From an uncultured Bacteroidales bacterium (GTDB lineage Bacteria > Bacteroidota > Bacteroidia > Bacteroidales > Bacteroidaceae): 64,000 nucleotides of DNA. Location of the stretch: NCBI GenBank assembly GCA_902800305.1, contig CADCDP010000001.1, forward strand, positions 62,001 through 126,000, in the 5' to 3' direction. Under the pieces are notes generated by a model. It worked only from the letters and a program-made list of their open reading frames with translations. It had not been told where the DNA came from and ran no database searches. Both the position numbers and the translations under genes were made by a program. The stretch's first letter is position 1. Each line of letters opens with the position of its first letter. Shown one piece after another: positions 34,885 through 48,000 of the stretch.

Positions 34885-35994
34885 ATGTTGAAACGATTAG
34901 CTGACATATTAAGTGGATTGGTGCTGGTGCTGCTGATGGCGGCATGTACGAGCGACGGAGACACAGCTTCGCAGGATGCTGACAGCGACTTGCTGCAGTT
35001 GGTACCCTTTATGCGCCCGTCGGAGGAGATGGACACTCGTGCAGCGGTGATACCAGAGGGTTATAAGCCGTTTACCGAGGTTTATAAAGTTCCAGACGGG
35101 AACGCACCGCTCTCGTTTGGCATCTTTATGACCGAAGAAGGGAGTTCATCGCCCACCCAAATGGGGCAGATTAAGTATCAGGGTGTAGATGCCAATGGCA
35201 AAGACAAGTGGCGCAGCTATGTGGAGGTGAAGCAGAAGCAGTACTATGTCTATGGCTTCCTGCCGTCGGAGGCTGCTACGGGCGGGGCTACAGTGACAGC
35301 CTATAATGATGACTTCAAGAATGGTGCTGTGCTGACCATCAAGGACCTGCCTGCTTCATCGGCATACGATGTCTGTGTGATTACGGGTGTGCAGGATGCT
35401 TCCAGTGCCAATGCCGAGATAGACTTGCACTTGGGATGCTTTGCGTATCTTGGCAAGCCGAAGGGCCAGAACTATGTTGGTGTGCTGATTGACCACCTGT
35501 TTTCAGAGATAGACTTCCTCTTCAAGGTTGATGCAGAATACCACGCCCTGAGACATATCAAGCTGAAGAAGCTGACGCTGAAGTCGATAGGGCGTGACAA
35601 GGTAACGGCAACTGTACGTTTAGTGGCCAATAATGAGAACACTAACCCGATTGACAACCTTTCGTGGACCGATACGGGCGGCTCCAGCGATGCCGTACTC
35701 TTCGAGAATGCGGATGGAAAGGAAATAACCACTGAGGCATCAACCTTTGGCGAATTGCGGGGTTTCTCTGCACCGTCAGCCTCCAACTCGTTAGGCATCG
35801 TCTGCGAATACGACGTGTATGACTTGAAGGGCAATCTTGTACGACCGAACTGTAAGGCAGAGAACAATTTAAGTTGGAAGGTACAAACCTTGAAGCCGGG
35901 AGAGAAATCGGTGGTGACGATAACTATTCGCCCCACCTATCTGTACGCGCTGTCAGACCAGGATCTGGACAACCCGGGGATTGTGTTGAATTGA
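34885..35994 (+). CDS. Fimbrillin-like accessory lipoprotein
   Basis: 369 aa. MLKRLADILSGLVLVLLMAAC is a lipoprotein signal (lipobox MAAC). The body has MDTRAAVIPEGYKPFTEVYK, YVEVKQKQYYVYGFLPS and ASSAYDVCVITGVQDAS, in line with FimC/FimD-type accessory or fimbrillin-A-associated proteins. Starts with ATG one codon before the TTG that is homologous to the start of the previous gene. 13 bp separate it from that gene and 26 bp from the giant adhesin gene, so all are one transcript by spacing. Exact position in the fimbria unknown. Confidence 0.72.
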   Translation: MLKRLADILSGLVLVLLMAACTSDGDTASQDADSDLLQLVPFMRPSEEMDTRAAVIPEGYKPFTEVYKVPDGNAPLSFGIFMTEEGSSSPTQMGQIKYQGVDANGKDKWRSYVEVKQKQYYVYGFLPSEAATGGATVTAYNDDFKNGAVLTIKDLPASSAYDVCVITGVQDASSANAEIDLHLGCFAYLGKPKGQNYVGVLIDHLFSEIDFLFKVDAEYHALRHIKLKKLTLKSIGRDKVTATVRLVANNENTNPIDNLSWTDTGGSSDAVLFENADGKEITTEASTFGELRGFSAPSASNSLGIVCEYDVYDLKGNLVRPNCKAENNLSWKVQTLKPGEKSVVTITIRPTYLYALSDQDLDNPGIVLN

Positions 35995-36020
35995 AAGTTG
36001 ACAAGTAAAAAAGTTGAAAA

Positions 36021-39000
36021 TTGAAAGCTAAATATCACATATTAATCCTGATGATGCTCCTGAACGCTGTGATGGCTCAGGCGCAGATTAGCATAGGCGG
36101 CAATGTCTATGGCGGTGGCAATGCGGGTAAAACAGGCCGCAGCACTTCTGTCACCGTGCATGCCGGTGACATCAATGCTGTCTTCGGCGGTGCCCGTATG
36201 GCGAATGTCGATGGTTCGGCCTTTGTCCATATTGACGGTGAACATGCCTCTAACTATATAGTTGTCAACAAAGTCTATGGAGGTAACGATATCGCCGGAA
36301 CTATTGGTTCTTCTACAACAATCCCAACGAAACTGACCGAAGTAGGCACTGAAAAAGGAAAGAATAATATCGATAATACTTGGAATGCTTTCGTGCGGAT
36401 CTCTACCAAGACAACAACTACAGGTACTGGAGACGAAGCCATTACTACAGAGGCTGCAGATGCCCAAAAGATTTATATCGGACAACTCTTTGGGGGTGGC
36501 AACGGTGATTATTACTACTACAATAACGACGACACACATGAGATTTATGAGTCTGAACAGGCTTATAAGGATCATGAAGCCCCCATCGCCACCAACACCA
36601 CTGCCTTCATCTCGCCAGATTTGGGTAAAACCTATCTCGAAATCTTGGGCGGTTCCATCGTCTATGCCTACGGCGGCGGTAACAATGCGACTATTACAAA
36701 TAGAACCGTTATCGCCTTGAAGAATCCAAGTAAGGTGGTCACCAGTATCGTTGATGCAACTAATCCTAATGCAGACGACACTGGCGAGTTGCTGACCAAC
36801 GCCCGCTTCGAGGATAAGATGGGTATCAACACCACCTTCTCCTACCCCAACAGTGATGCCTTCCAGATTGGGCGTTTGTTTGGGGGCAACAACAAGGCTG
36901 ATATGGCTATCCGTCCTCGATGGAATCTGCAAGAAGGTAAGGTTCGTAACCTCTATGGTGGAGGTAATGAGGGACGTATGACCAGTCCTGAAGGTCTGTT
37001 GCTGCAAGTAGAAGGTGCGGGAATGGTAGTCGATAATGTCTATGGTGGTTGTCGCAAGGCTGATGTGATACCTTTGTATGAGAATGGTACAGCGGTGCCA
37101 TATCCCCTAGTACAACTGCCTAAAGCAGATAATCCTAACCACATTCCTGATGGCTACGCTGCTCGCGTCAGAGTGTTGGCGGGTCACGTCAACAACGTAT
37201 ATGGCGGTAACGACATCTCAGGTAACGTCTATGCAGGTAATACCGTGGGTATCATGACTCACATCTATGGCGACGTGTATGGCGGTGGTAACGGCTCGTA
37301 TGCCTACACAGATAACAAAAAGCTGAAGGACGATCCACGTTGGAGCGATCTTTATTATGATCCAAATCAGGTACTGACGTCAGCAGAAAAAGCTGCTATA
37401 ACAGATAATAAGCTTTTGTCTGTTACAGCCCTCAACAAAGTACGTCCTAATGCAGAGAAGGTGTCTATCCTCGTTAGAGGAACAGCTGACCAGCCTACCA
37501 TCGTAGATGGTGGTCTCTATGTGGGTGGTAACAGTGCTTCGCTGCGAGAACATGTTGCAGGCGCAAGTTCTGGCGACCAAACGCACATCAAGATTGGTTC
37601 ACACGTCATCATCGACAATGTTTTCCTCGGCAACAACGGCGAGAACATGATTAAATACAATGAGGCTGAAGATCCAGTTTCTTTAAGAGGAGAAGGTGTG
37701 CTACGCACATTTAAACGTACTGATATCGCTTCTGATGGTTCCAGGTTTAACTCGATGGATTTGACAGACAAAGATGTCTTTGCCAAATACATGGAGGGCT
37801 GCGCCATGAAGGTAAAATCTACCGTTGTCTTTGAGAGCCAAGCAAATCGTGACGCTGTCGATTACATTCCTTATTCTACCCACTTTGGTTCGTTCTACTG
37901 CGGCGGTAACGTAGGTAGTATGATTACTGATGGTATGAGTACCATCAACTTTAACTACCCGGTAATTATCTACGATAAGCTGGTGGGTGGTTGTAACAAT
38001 GCCGTTGTACTTGCCAGTGGCTATAATGCCAGATACGAAGGTGGTGTCATAGGTGATCCTGACCCCGCAGAAGTAGGCAAGATAGGCAATAAGTTGACTC
38101 TGAATCTCAGTGGTTTGTCGATTGAACCCAGACGATGGAGAGATGAGAACGACAAATCTCATGTCAATGACTTGATATGGAATGTGGTCGATAAGGATGG
38201 CAATCCTGTCAATCCTGAAGATGTTCCCTCTATTCCTTCCGATGGAAAATCTGTTGCTGAGGATTTGGAACGCCGTCTTGTGGGTGGCAATATCTATGGA
38301 GGATGTTGCACCAGCGGTGTTGTCAATGGTAATGTGATTATCAATGTCAATGCCACACTGATGGATAGGGATAAGCTCTTCGATGAGGTGGAAGCTGTTG
38401 GTGAGGGTCTCTACGGTGATGACGTGTTGGACCATGATACACAGCGATACACCATCAAAACACGGCAGTCAGGTGTTATCCTCGACGAGCAGGGCATGGA
38501 TGTGCTTGGTTCAGCACTCTGTCTGTTCGGTGGTGGCAAGGGTCGCGAGACCGAGATTTGGGGCTCTACTACTGTCAATCTGAATAAGGGTTTCGTGTTC
38601 CAGGTGTTTGGTGGTAGTGAGGAAGGTATCATAGGTAAGGCTGTTACTACGGGTGGCACCTATACCTTCAAGGGAAAGTCGTTCAAACAGGATGACAAGT
38701 ACTCGTGTACCATCAACCTGAGGAGTCCCAGCGATGCCAATGCCGAGGCAGAGTTTATCTATGGTGGTGGTTTCTTGGGTCCTGTCTGCGGTAATACGAT
38801 ACTGAACTTGGGTAAGGGCCGCGTGTTCAACACCTTTGCTGGAGCTTGTAACGCTGATATCCTTGGCCATACGGAGACCTACATGGGGCGTCAGGTAAAG
38901 GACGACGGCACCTTGGGCGAAGGTTTCCCATACATTGAAGACTATATCTATGGTGGTAACGACCTTGGCGGACGTATTTTGGGTACAGCGGACTTTACAA

Positions 39001-42000
39001 GTCGTGTACGTGATGCGGTGGCCTCGAAGATTCACAATGCTTACGCTCCTAAGAACGTGTCAGCCTACGTAGAGTATCAACAAGGTCATGCCCTGGGTAT
39101 CTTTGGCGGTTGCTATGGTACATACGACTATACGGATCCGGAATATAAGGACTTCTTCTATACGACTGGTTCTGAAGGTCAGACAAGTGCTAATCTCGGT
39201 ACTGCCCGCCCCGGCTACACCAAGCCCCGTATGGACAAGGCATTTGTGAACTTCCGCCCGTTGAATGATGACAGGCTGAAGGTGAATGAGGATAATGTCA
39301 TTGGTGAGATTTACGGTGCTGGACAAGGAAGCCCTGGTGACGGTGACCGTGACATTATGCAACAGGGTAGCTATATCCTTGTCGATATTCCTGACGATAT
39401 GACCAACTTCGACAAGGATCATGGAAATCTTCAGGTGTGGGGTGCAGGTGCCTGGAGCGGACTGGGTATGAGGGAGTATGTGGACCCCGCTACAAGGAAT
39501 CAGGCGAAACTTGACGGTGTTTCTGCTATCATCGACCTGCCACGTGGCCAGCTGAGTGCAGTCTATGGCGGCAGCTATAAGGAGGGCTTCACCCGTCGTA
39601 CGGTGGTCAATGTGCCAACGGGTTCCACCGTGAAACTTAACAGTATCTTCGGTGGTGCCTACGGCATCGATAACGAAGAAATCTGCGATGTCTATGAAGG
39701 CAATGTGAACTGGAACAGTGTGAATGCGCTTGTCGGCAATCTCTATGGTGGTAACAACAACGCCCGTCGTACTCTCTACGGTCGGGTGAATGTCAATGCC
39801 CCCGTTTGGTCGGACAAGACTACTGGCTATATGGCAACGGTATATGGTGCTGGCTATGGTGAGAACACTTGGTCGCAATATACAGAAGTGAACCTGAACA
39901 AAGGTTCGCATGTTTATATGGTCTATGGTGGTGGTCATAATGGCCGAGTGTCTAATGTGGCAACAACCAAAGTTGATTATGGCGACGAGGACCTTGCAGG
40001 ACTGAAAATAGCCGACCCATACGAAAACGATGCATACGTCGAGAACGGACTCAACAACCCGTTGGCCAAGGCACGTCACGATGGCAAGAAATACAATACC
40101 AATGTGATTATCAACAAAGGTGCCATTGTGGGTTCGTATGCCCTTGGCTCTACGCCTGGATTCGTTGTCACTGGTGGTTATGCATACGGTGGAGGCATGG
40201 GTTCGCCCGACAAGAGTAGGAGCGGCGATGTGAACGGAACGACCTATATTGCCTTGCTGGGTGGCACGGTGGAGAAGGATCTCGTGGCAGCTGGTTCTGT
40301 GGGTTCAGTGTTCGACCGCTATGGCGGACTAACTGACGATTTCGGCCAGCCCTTCGTGGCCTCAGCGACTGCTTATTTAGGAGGCGGTGTGGTGCGTAAC
40401 GTGTTCGGTGGTGGCTACATGGGTAGTGTCGGTAAGCATAAGACCACTGGACAATTGAAGAACAAGGATGGCGATCCTGTCACAGATAAAGATGGCAACC
40501 CAGTTATTGGTGAGATAGATGCTGACATCAGTGCTTCTACCGAAGGTGATATACCTGCCGAGGCATACGTTATCATCGGCATTCGCGAAGACCAGACATC
40601 AGAGGATCGTGCTGCAGCCTTGAACTATGCAAAGAGTGAATCGGCTGACAATGATGATACATATGGTTTCTACAATGGTATTCCTGCCGTCCAGCGTAAC
40701 GTCTATGGTGGTGGCGAAGGTGAAGATAAGGCTGGTGGCCGTGGCGGTGCTGTCTTCGGAAGAACCAATGTGATACTCAACAATGGTCGCATCGGTTATG
40801 ACTGGCTGAATGGGAATTTCGTAGAGAAGCTCAACGACGAGACGTGGATTGCGGAGAACCCTAACGACAGTATCGGTCGTCTGAGAGACTATGGCAATAT
40901 CTTCGGTGGTGGCTATAGTGACCGGAGTAATGTGGATGAGACCAACGTGGTGATGTATGGCGGTATCCTTCGTGGCAGTCTGCATGGTGGAGCCGAGTTG
41001 GCTGCTATCGGTCGCGGCTCTACGAGAGAGAGTGGAGTGGCCAATCATAAGCGCGATTTCCAAGCTATATACAAGGCTGGTAAGACACATGTGGAGATGT
41101 ATAACGGTCACGTCAAGCGCAATATTTTCGGTGGTGGTAAAGGTTACAACGTGCTGGGATTCGGTGGTAAGAATGAACTTTACACCGACGGTTATGTGTT
41201 TGGACAGACTGAGGTGTATATTCATGGCGGTGAGGTAGGTACGGAAGAGGGACTTGCCAGCAACAATGGCAATGTATTCGGTGGTGGCGACGTGGGCTAT
41301 GTTTATAGTAAGGGATATAGTAATCCGAACTCACGTAAGACGGGCACGGGTTCGCCCAATCACTATTACTATTATTATAATGATGGAACGGGTGACAAGC
41401 TGACGGAAGACTGTAAGGTGGTCGTGTCGCCTTACTTGCAGGTGAAGCCCGGAGAGAGTATCACATATAATGACAAGACCTACAATGCATACGACTATGT
41501 ACCTACGGAGTATCTGAACACCCTGCCGAAGAAGAACCCAACAACAAAGCACTTTGATGGCGACTGGCTGAAACTCTACACAGGTGTGAACAATGGTGTG
41601 GAGGGTGAAACAGAGGATACCGAAGAGCGCGGTATTCACATCCGTAATGCTGTGTTTGCCGGAGGCAATGTGTCGTCGAACAATGATAAGACCTACGCCA
41701 ATGCCACGACCGTGTTCGGCAACACCACGGCAGCGCTCTTAGATGTCTATCATCGTGACTTTATCACCGTTGGTACCGAGCATATCGGTGGAATCTATGG
41801 TGGTGGCAACCTCTCTGTGGTGGATGGCTACCGTGAGCTGAACATCACCAACTATGGCACCGACTACTATGGACTGGATTCTCAGATTACGCTGGACGAG
41901 TATAAGAGCCTCAGCAACCGCGAGCGTGCATACTTCCAGTTGCAATATATCTGTAGTGTCGATGAAGTCAAATTTGGTGATATCACCTACGTGAAGGACC

Positions 42001-45000
42001 AAATCCTCAAGGAAGATGAATACTTGAAATTGCTTGAGAAATATCCATTAGCTAAGAACGCCTTTACTCCCTATGGTTTCTGTTCTATCTATGCCGGTCG
42101 TCTTTTGAACACCATCCAGCGTGCTGACTTCTGTGGTGTGTTCGGCTCACGTATGGTGCTGCAAGGTGCTAAAGACCGTGTGGCCGATGTAGGCGAGGAT
42201 ATTGACTACACTATCAACCGTATAGGCGAGGTATCGCTCAACCAGCAGCGTTCGATTATCTCCGAAGATTTAGCGTTAAACGATAATCCTGCTCACGGGG
42301 AAGATTACAAAGATATAGACAATGCTTTGCATGGCAACTACTTCGGCATCTACAGTGTTGTGAACTATATGGGCAACCTGACCAGTGATGTACACTTTGG
42401 GGATTTCTATCGTGGTACTGATGGCAAAGTTGATGTAAATCAGACGTACTATGGCTATAAGAAAGCCCAGCCCACCAGCAGTAAACGTAACTACGGTTCC
42501 AGTTACAATCAGGTGGCACTGGCCTCGGGCGTTTTCCTTGAACTGACCACTGAGAACAGTACTTCTGACCATAAGGACTACGGCTATGTGACGGGTGTGA
42601 TTGAGCTTGACTTGATTAATGTGAAGAGAGATGAGGTTGGTGGCGGTTTCGTCTATGCCAAGAATGAGCACCGTATACCGCGCCGTTATCCCCAAAAAGA
42701 GAATGTCGTCTTGTCGGAATACAATAAAAAGATTGGTAACGAGGCAATTACCTATAAGCAGTTCAGATACTATTCTAATCAAGAAGGACCTTGGCCGGAA
42801 CAAGATGCTGAAAACGTCGGTGATGAGTCTGATGATGATCTCTATAAATATGTGGTCTATGAGACCAGTGGAAACTTCATTCACCCGAAGAAAAGGATTG
42901 TGGATGACTGCTACCCAATCAACAATGCTTATATTGAAGGCCACACTCCTTATTCAGAGGCTCACTACTGGTATGTAAAGGGTGATGTGTATATCTACGA
43001 CCAAAAGGTGTCGGCCTATACAGGAAGTGCTAATGCCTACTCGAAGGAGGTGCACCTGCCGCTGACCATCACAGCCGCTTCCCACGGACGTTTGCAGTTG
43101 CTCAATGTGAAGCCCAACCTCTATGCCTACTACATGCCTACCGAAGAAACGGGTGTGGACAAAGTGAAGATTGGCAGTAGGGAAGATCCCGCCACCCACG
43201 AACCTATCGACAAGGTTTGGGTGAACAATGATGCGGACAGTTACGAGTTGAACGATGTCATCACCTGGTGGGACTGGCATCAACTGTCGGCAACGGAGCG
43301 CACCTACTTTGTCACGCAGACCTACGTGAACTGCATCACCTGCACCATTGACGGCAAAGAGTATGAGGCAGGTACCTACGTCATGGACGATAAGGACTTC
43401 ACGACATTCAAGGAGACTGACCACACCATTATCAATGCTGCCGGCGATGCAACCACTGTCGATTTCGTTTTCCGTCCGTCGAACAACATTGGTCATGATA
43501 CGGGTTACGTTCTGACGCTCGACATGAACTCGCCCAAGGTATGGGATGACTATTACACGGCCATAGATAACAGTAGCACCACCACGACGATAACAAAAGC
43601 GGCATACACCACACTTACTAAGGAAGATCCGGCGGAACAGTATAACTACCGTGAAGGTCCCACCTTCCGTCCGTTGGAGACGGGTGTGTATGGTCAGCGA
43701 CAGTATGAGGAAGGTGCTGTCATTACTAAAGAGACGTATGATAACAGTACGCCTGGTTCTGGTGACCAGGCTACGATGGAAAAGGCATACGTTGCCTTTA
43801 AGACGGTGACTTATACCTACAATGACCAACAGAAGACAGCCCATCCGGGCACGCCTATTCCAGAGTCGGAATATAATGCCATCGATGCAACGGCAAAGGC
43901 TTCATTCGGCTCGGCCCTCATGTGTACCAGCACAGTCAAGCTTTCCAGCGAGAATTATATGCTCTATGGTGACCTGAAGACACAAGAGGAAATCGACAAG
44001 ATGAAGGATGATTTCGCTGGCATAACAAATGATGCCGGCACCATTACCAGTTATACATCTCTTGCCGACGAAATTCAATCATCCATGACACCAGCCTATA
44101 TCTGTAGTAAGGCTGGTGGCTGGGGCGGTATTAAGCTGGATAACGACAAGAACTACAATGCCATCATGGCATGGTGTTCATTGTCGAAGAGTGACCGCAT
44201 TGACTTAGAAGGACATGATAGGTTCACCTTCAACTACGATGGTCTTGACCTGATAAACGATGCTGATTATCTGAAGGTGAATGTGAATGATGTTGAGTCG
44301 CCAGATCATGGACGAACTGTTCAGGCCTTCCATTCGCCATACACCGACTTGGTGCCTGTAGAGTACAGTGCTGTTTATGATCAGGAGGAAGACAAGACCG
44401 TGGAGTTCATTGATGGTACGCCATCAAAGACATTCTCCAAAAACGCTGACGATGCAAACAAACGCATTACCAATAAGCAGTTTGAGGCGGTACGTAATGA
44501 CCAGCGCCACTACACCCGTATATCGGTGAAATCAGGTGGTGAGACAATCTATATAGCCACGGAGAATTTCGTTTACAACGGTATTCCTTACGGTATGGGA
44601 CAGGTGGTAGAGGAAAGCGTGGCAACGTTGAATCAGGATGAGGTCGAAGAGGTATGGTTTACGAATACTGAAAGCACTGCCATTATCAAGTATTATTGCT
44701 ATGAAGATTATGGTAGTGTTAAAAAAGGAACGATTATTGATGAGTCTGCCTATGCTGCCCTTCCCAACCACCAGAAGTACTTTGTCATTCAGGGTCAGGA
44801 GCCTACGGAGACCACTACCTTATATGTATCGCGCGAGAGTGACATCTATGACTTGACAAAGAAGAAGGTCATCACGGTGGTGTATCAGTACACCTACTAT
44901 GAGGATGAAGACGACGGCAGTGTGAAACTGACCAATGAACTGCATGTGGTAAACATCCATCTGGAACTGGAGAGTGGTGTGCCGCAGATTGGTCAGCTGA

Positions 45001-48000
45001 ATCCGCCTTCCATCGTGCTGCCTGGCGATGCCGTGGGCTTGAGGGCACCAGATGTGAAACCAGGTTTGTATGAGATTCTTACTAACGGTTGGGAGTTGTA
45101 CGACAACTACGACTCTGCCGTCAAGCATCAGAACGGTACATCCTTTGTCAATAACAGCACGCCCGTATATTGGTATCAGAACCAAAAGGCGTACGTGGCC
45201 TTCTACTCGAAGACCTACATGGGCTATACCTACTCAAATCCTGTGCCTGTCTCAGTGGCTAACTACCACGACCTTGATGCTGTGATGCAGGATAAGGAGC
45301 ACCACATGTATGTGGATCATCCAGCTGTAGAGCGCGATAGTAAAATCTATATCGATAGTCGTTACTGCAAGTCGGATGCAACGAAGAGTGAACTCGACCT
45401 GCTGAAGGACTTCTTCGACCTCAGCGTGCTCAACACGACACCTGCTGCTGGTTCGGCTTTGGAAGGTCATGCCCTGCTCAATAGTCGAGTCTCTGGAGCT
45501 AACAATCTGGAGTTCTTCCTCCGCAGCAATGTCAGTCCGAAGGCATACATCACGTGGAACTCTATTGGTGGCGGTACGAATGATCCTTGCTTCGCGGGTA
45601 CGTTGCATGGCGATGGCTATACCATCAGTGGACTGAGTTCGTCGCTGTTTGAAAAACTCTGCGGTGATGTCTATAACCTCGGTGTGACGGGTTCGTTCAC
45701 GGGTGCAGGTGTTGCAGAGACTGGTGAGGGTTATGTGGAGAACTGCTGGGTCAAGACCACAGGCACGCCCGTGAAGGGTGAGGGCCACTATGCAGTATTC
45801 GGTAATCCTACTAGAGACACGAATCCAGACACGAATCCACGCGGACCGATTCAGGTGGAGAACTGCTATTATCCTGAGAGCAATGACTATCAGACACCAC
45901 CTACAGGAGATGGCTACAAGCATGGCAGACCCACTCAGATGCCCGACAAGGACTTCTACAACGGTGAGGTGGCTTATAACTTGAATGGCTTCTACCTGAA
46001 GAAGCGTTACTACGACCATGAGGTGCCCGGCGGTGACGATGCTAAAGAATATCTTTACCTCAAGTCGGAAAGCAACACCACACTGCCTACAGACATGAGT
46101 ACCGCAATGTATCCTGCCACTTATGCTGTCTATCAGCCTGGAGTCAAGGTGCCGGAGGGCGAGCAGAAACCTTGGCTTGGCTATGTGGAGAATCGCTTCT
46201 ATGATGGTGACTACCGCTATGCCAACGGTGAGATTCCTACTACGGTTGATATCCGTGTCAGGACTGTAACAACTGGTGAGGGCGATGAAGCCGTGACCAC
46301 GACCCACTTCACACCAATTTGGCCAGACGACTACCTCTTCTTCGGTCAGGCACTCACTTACGGTCATGTAGGTAACCGTGAGCATCAGGAGACGCCGTCC
46401 CGCATCAATAAGAGTCAGGAACGCATACTGACCACAGCCGATGGCAACCGCGTTTATCGTGCACCGGCATACTTCCGTTCGAAGGACGTTGGTGTGGCTC
46501 ACTTCAATCCGTATGCCATCTTTGCTCAGACCAAGAAGGATGAACCCACTGTCATCGTATACAAGGACATGACTGCTATCGACTTCTCGGGTGGTAAGGC
46601 CAATGATGTTCATAATCAGTATAAGTATGGATGGAGCAACGACAACAAGCACTTCTTCTATCCACTCCTCGATGATGACGGCTTGACGCTCTTCCAGAAC
46701 ATGGACTTGACCCGCAACCTCTTGGTATATACTGGCGCTGCTGGTGGTACAGGAGAGGGTGAGACACCGACCGCTTCGCAGAAGACGGCCAACGTGGTGG
46801 GTACCTATCTGCACGATGAGGCATACGAGGAGAGTAACTCCACCTACCACACCGTTGCCCCATGGGACAGCGAGAGTGATGCTGTACGTGGACACTGGGT
46901 ACAGAAGATGGGCGAAGACAACTATGTGGCATCGTTAGACCATCTGCTGGTTGACCTCTACGACTTCAATGCACCTATCGCTTATAGCTTTGCTGATGGC
47001 AAACGTATGTGGTATCAGCGTAAGCCCGACAACTACGTGGGCATGAAGAAGGACGATGGCACCTTCACCGATAGTCGCTCAGGATGGGAGGGAGTTAGCC
47101 TGCCATTCAAGGCTGACATTGTCACCACCAACAAGAAGGGTGAGATTACGCACTTCTACAGCGGCAGCAAGGAGAGTGCCAACGGCACACAGACCAAGGT
47201 AGGACATGAGTACTGGTTGAGAGAGTTGAAAGAAGGTGGTAAGCCCTCAACATCCGATGCTAACGTCTATGAAGCTATCTTTAGCTATCCCGATGCTAAG
47301 ACCTCTGATGGCGACAAGAACTATACCAACACGTTCCTGTGGGATTACTATTACTCTTTGAACAACCGTGATGACCTGAACCGTGATGACTATCAGCAGG
47401 GTGACGATAACGGCAAGTACTATAGCGAGGCTCGCACGCATAAGGACTATCCACGTCTGGCTGCGGCTACGCCTTACATCATGGGATTTCCTGGCGAACG
47501 CTACTACGAGTTCGACCTCAGCGGCAACTTCAAGGCTGAGACCACATACAGTCCGAATCCTGAACAGCTGGGTGCTCAGACCATCACCTTCGCATCGGCT
47601 ATGGGTGCTAACATCGGCGTGAGTGACGATGAGATTGCTGGAGTGACGACAGATGGATATACCTTCATGCCCACCTATCTGAACAACCCGGCTATAGCTT
47701 CCGACAACAACCTGTATATGCTCAGCGCCACAGGAAGCAGTTACGATAAGACTGCTGACGTCTCTGCTGTCAGCATCAACGCCTTCCGCCCATACTTCGT
47801 GGCGAAGACTGCTGGCCAAGGTGCCAAGAAGAGGGTGGCAGAACGTATAGTGTTCAGTATGAATGAAGAAACATCCTTCACGTTCGAGGATAACGACCCA
47901 TCGAAGGAAGAAGCCGACGGAGAACTGCGCTTCTATACCAAGAAGCACCTTGTCGGTGTGGAGTCCTCGCTTAATAAGGAGACGGATGTGTATATCGTCA

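Noticed and set aside
45252..46895. Open frame of about 547 codons on the minus strand inside the giant adhesin
   Set aside because: Shadow of the sense codon usage; no start context, no recognisable domain, and the sense protein is continuous through it.
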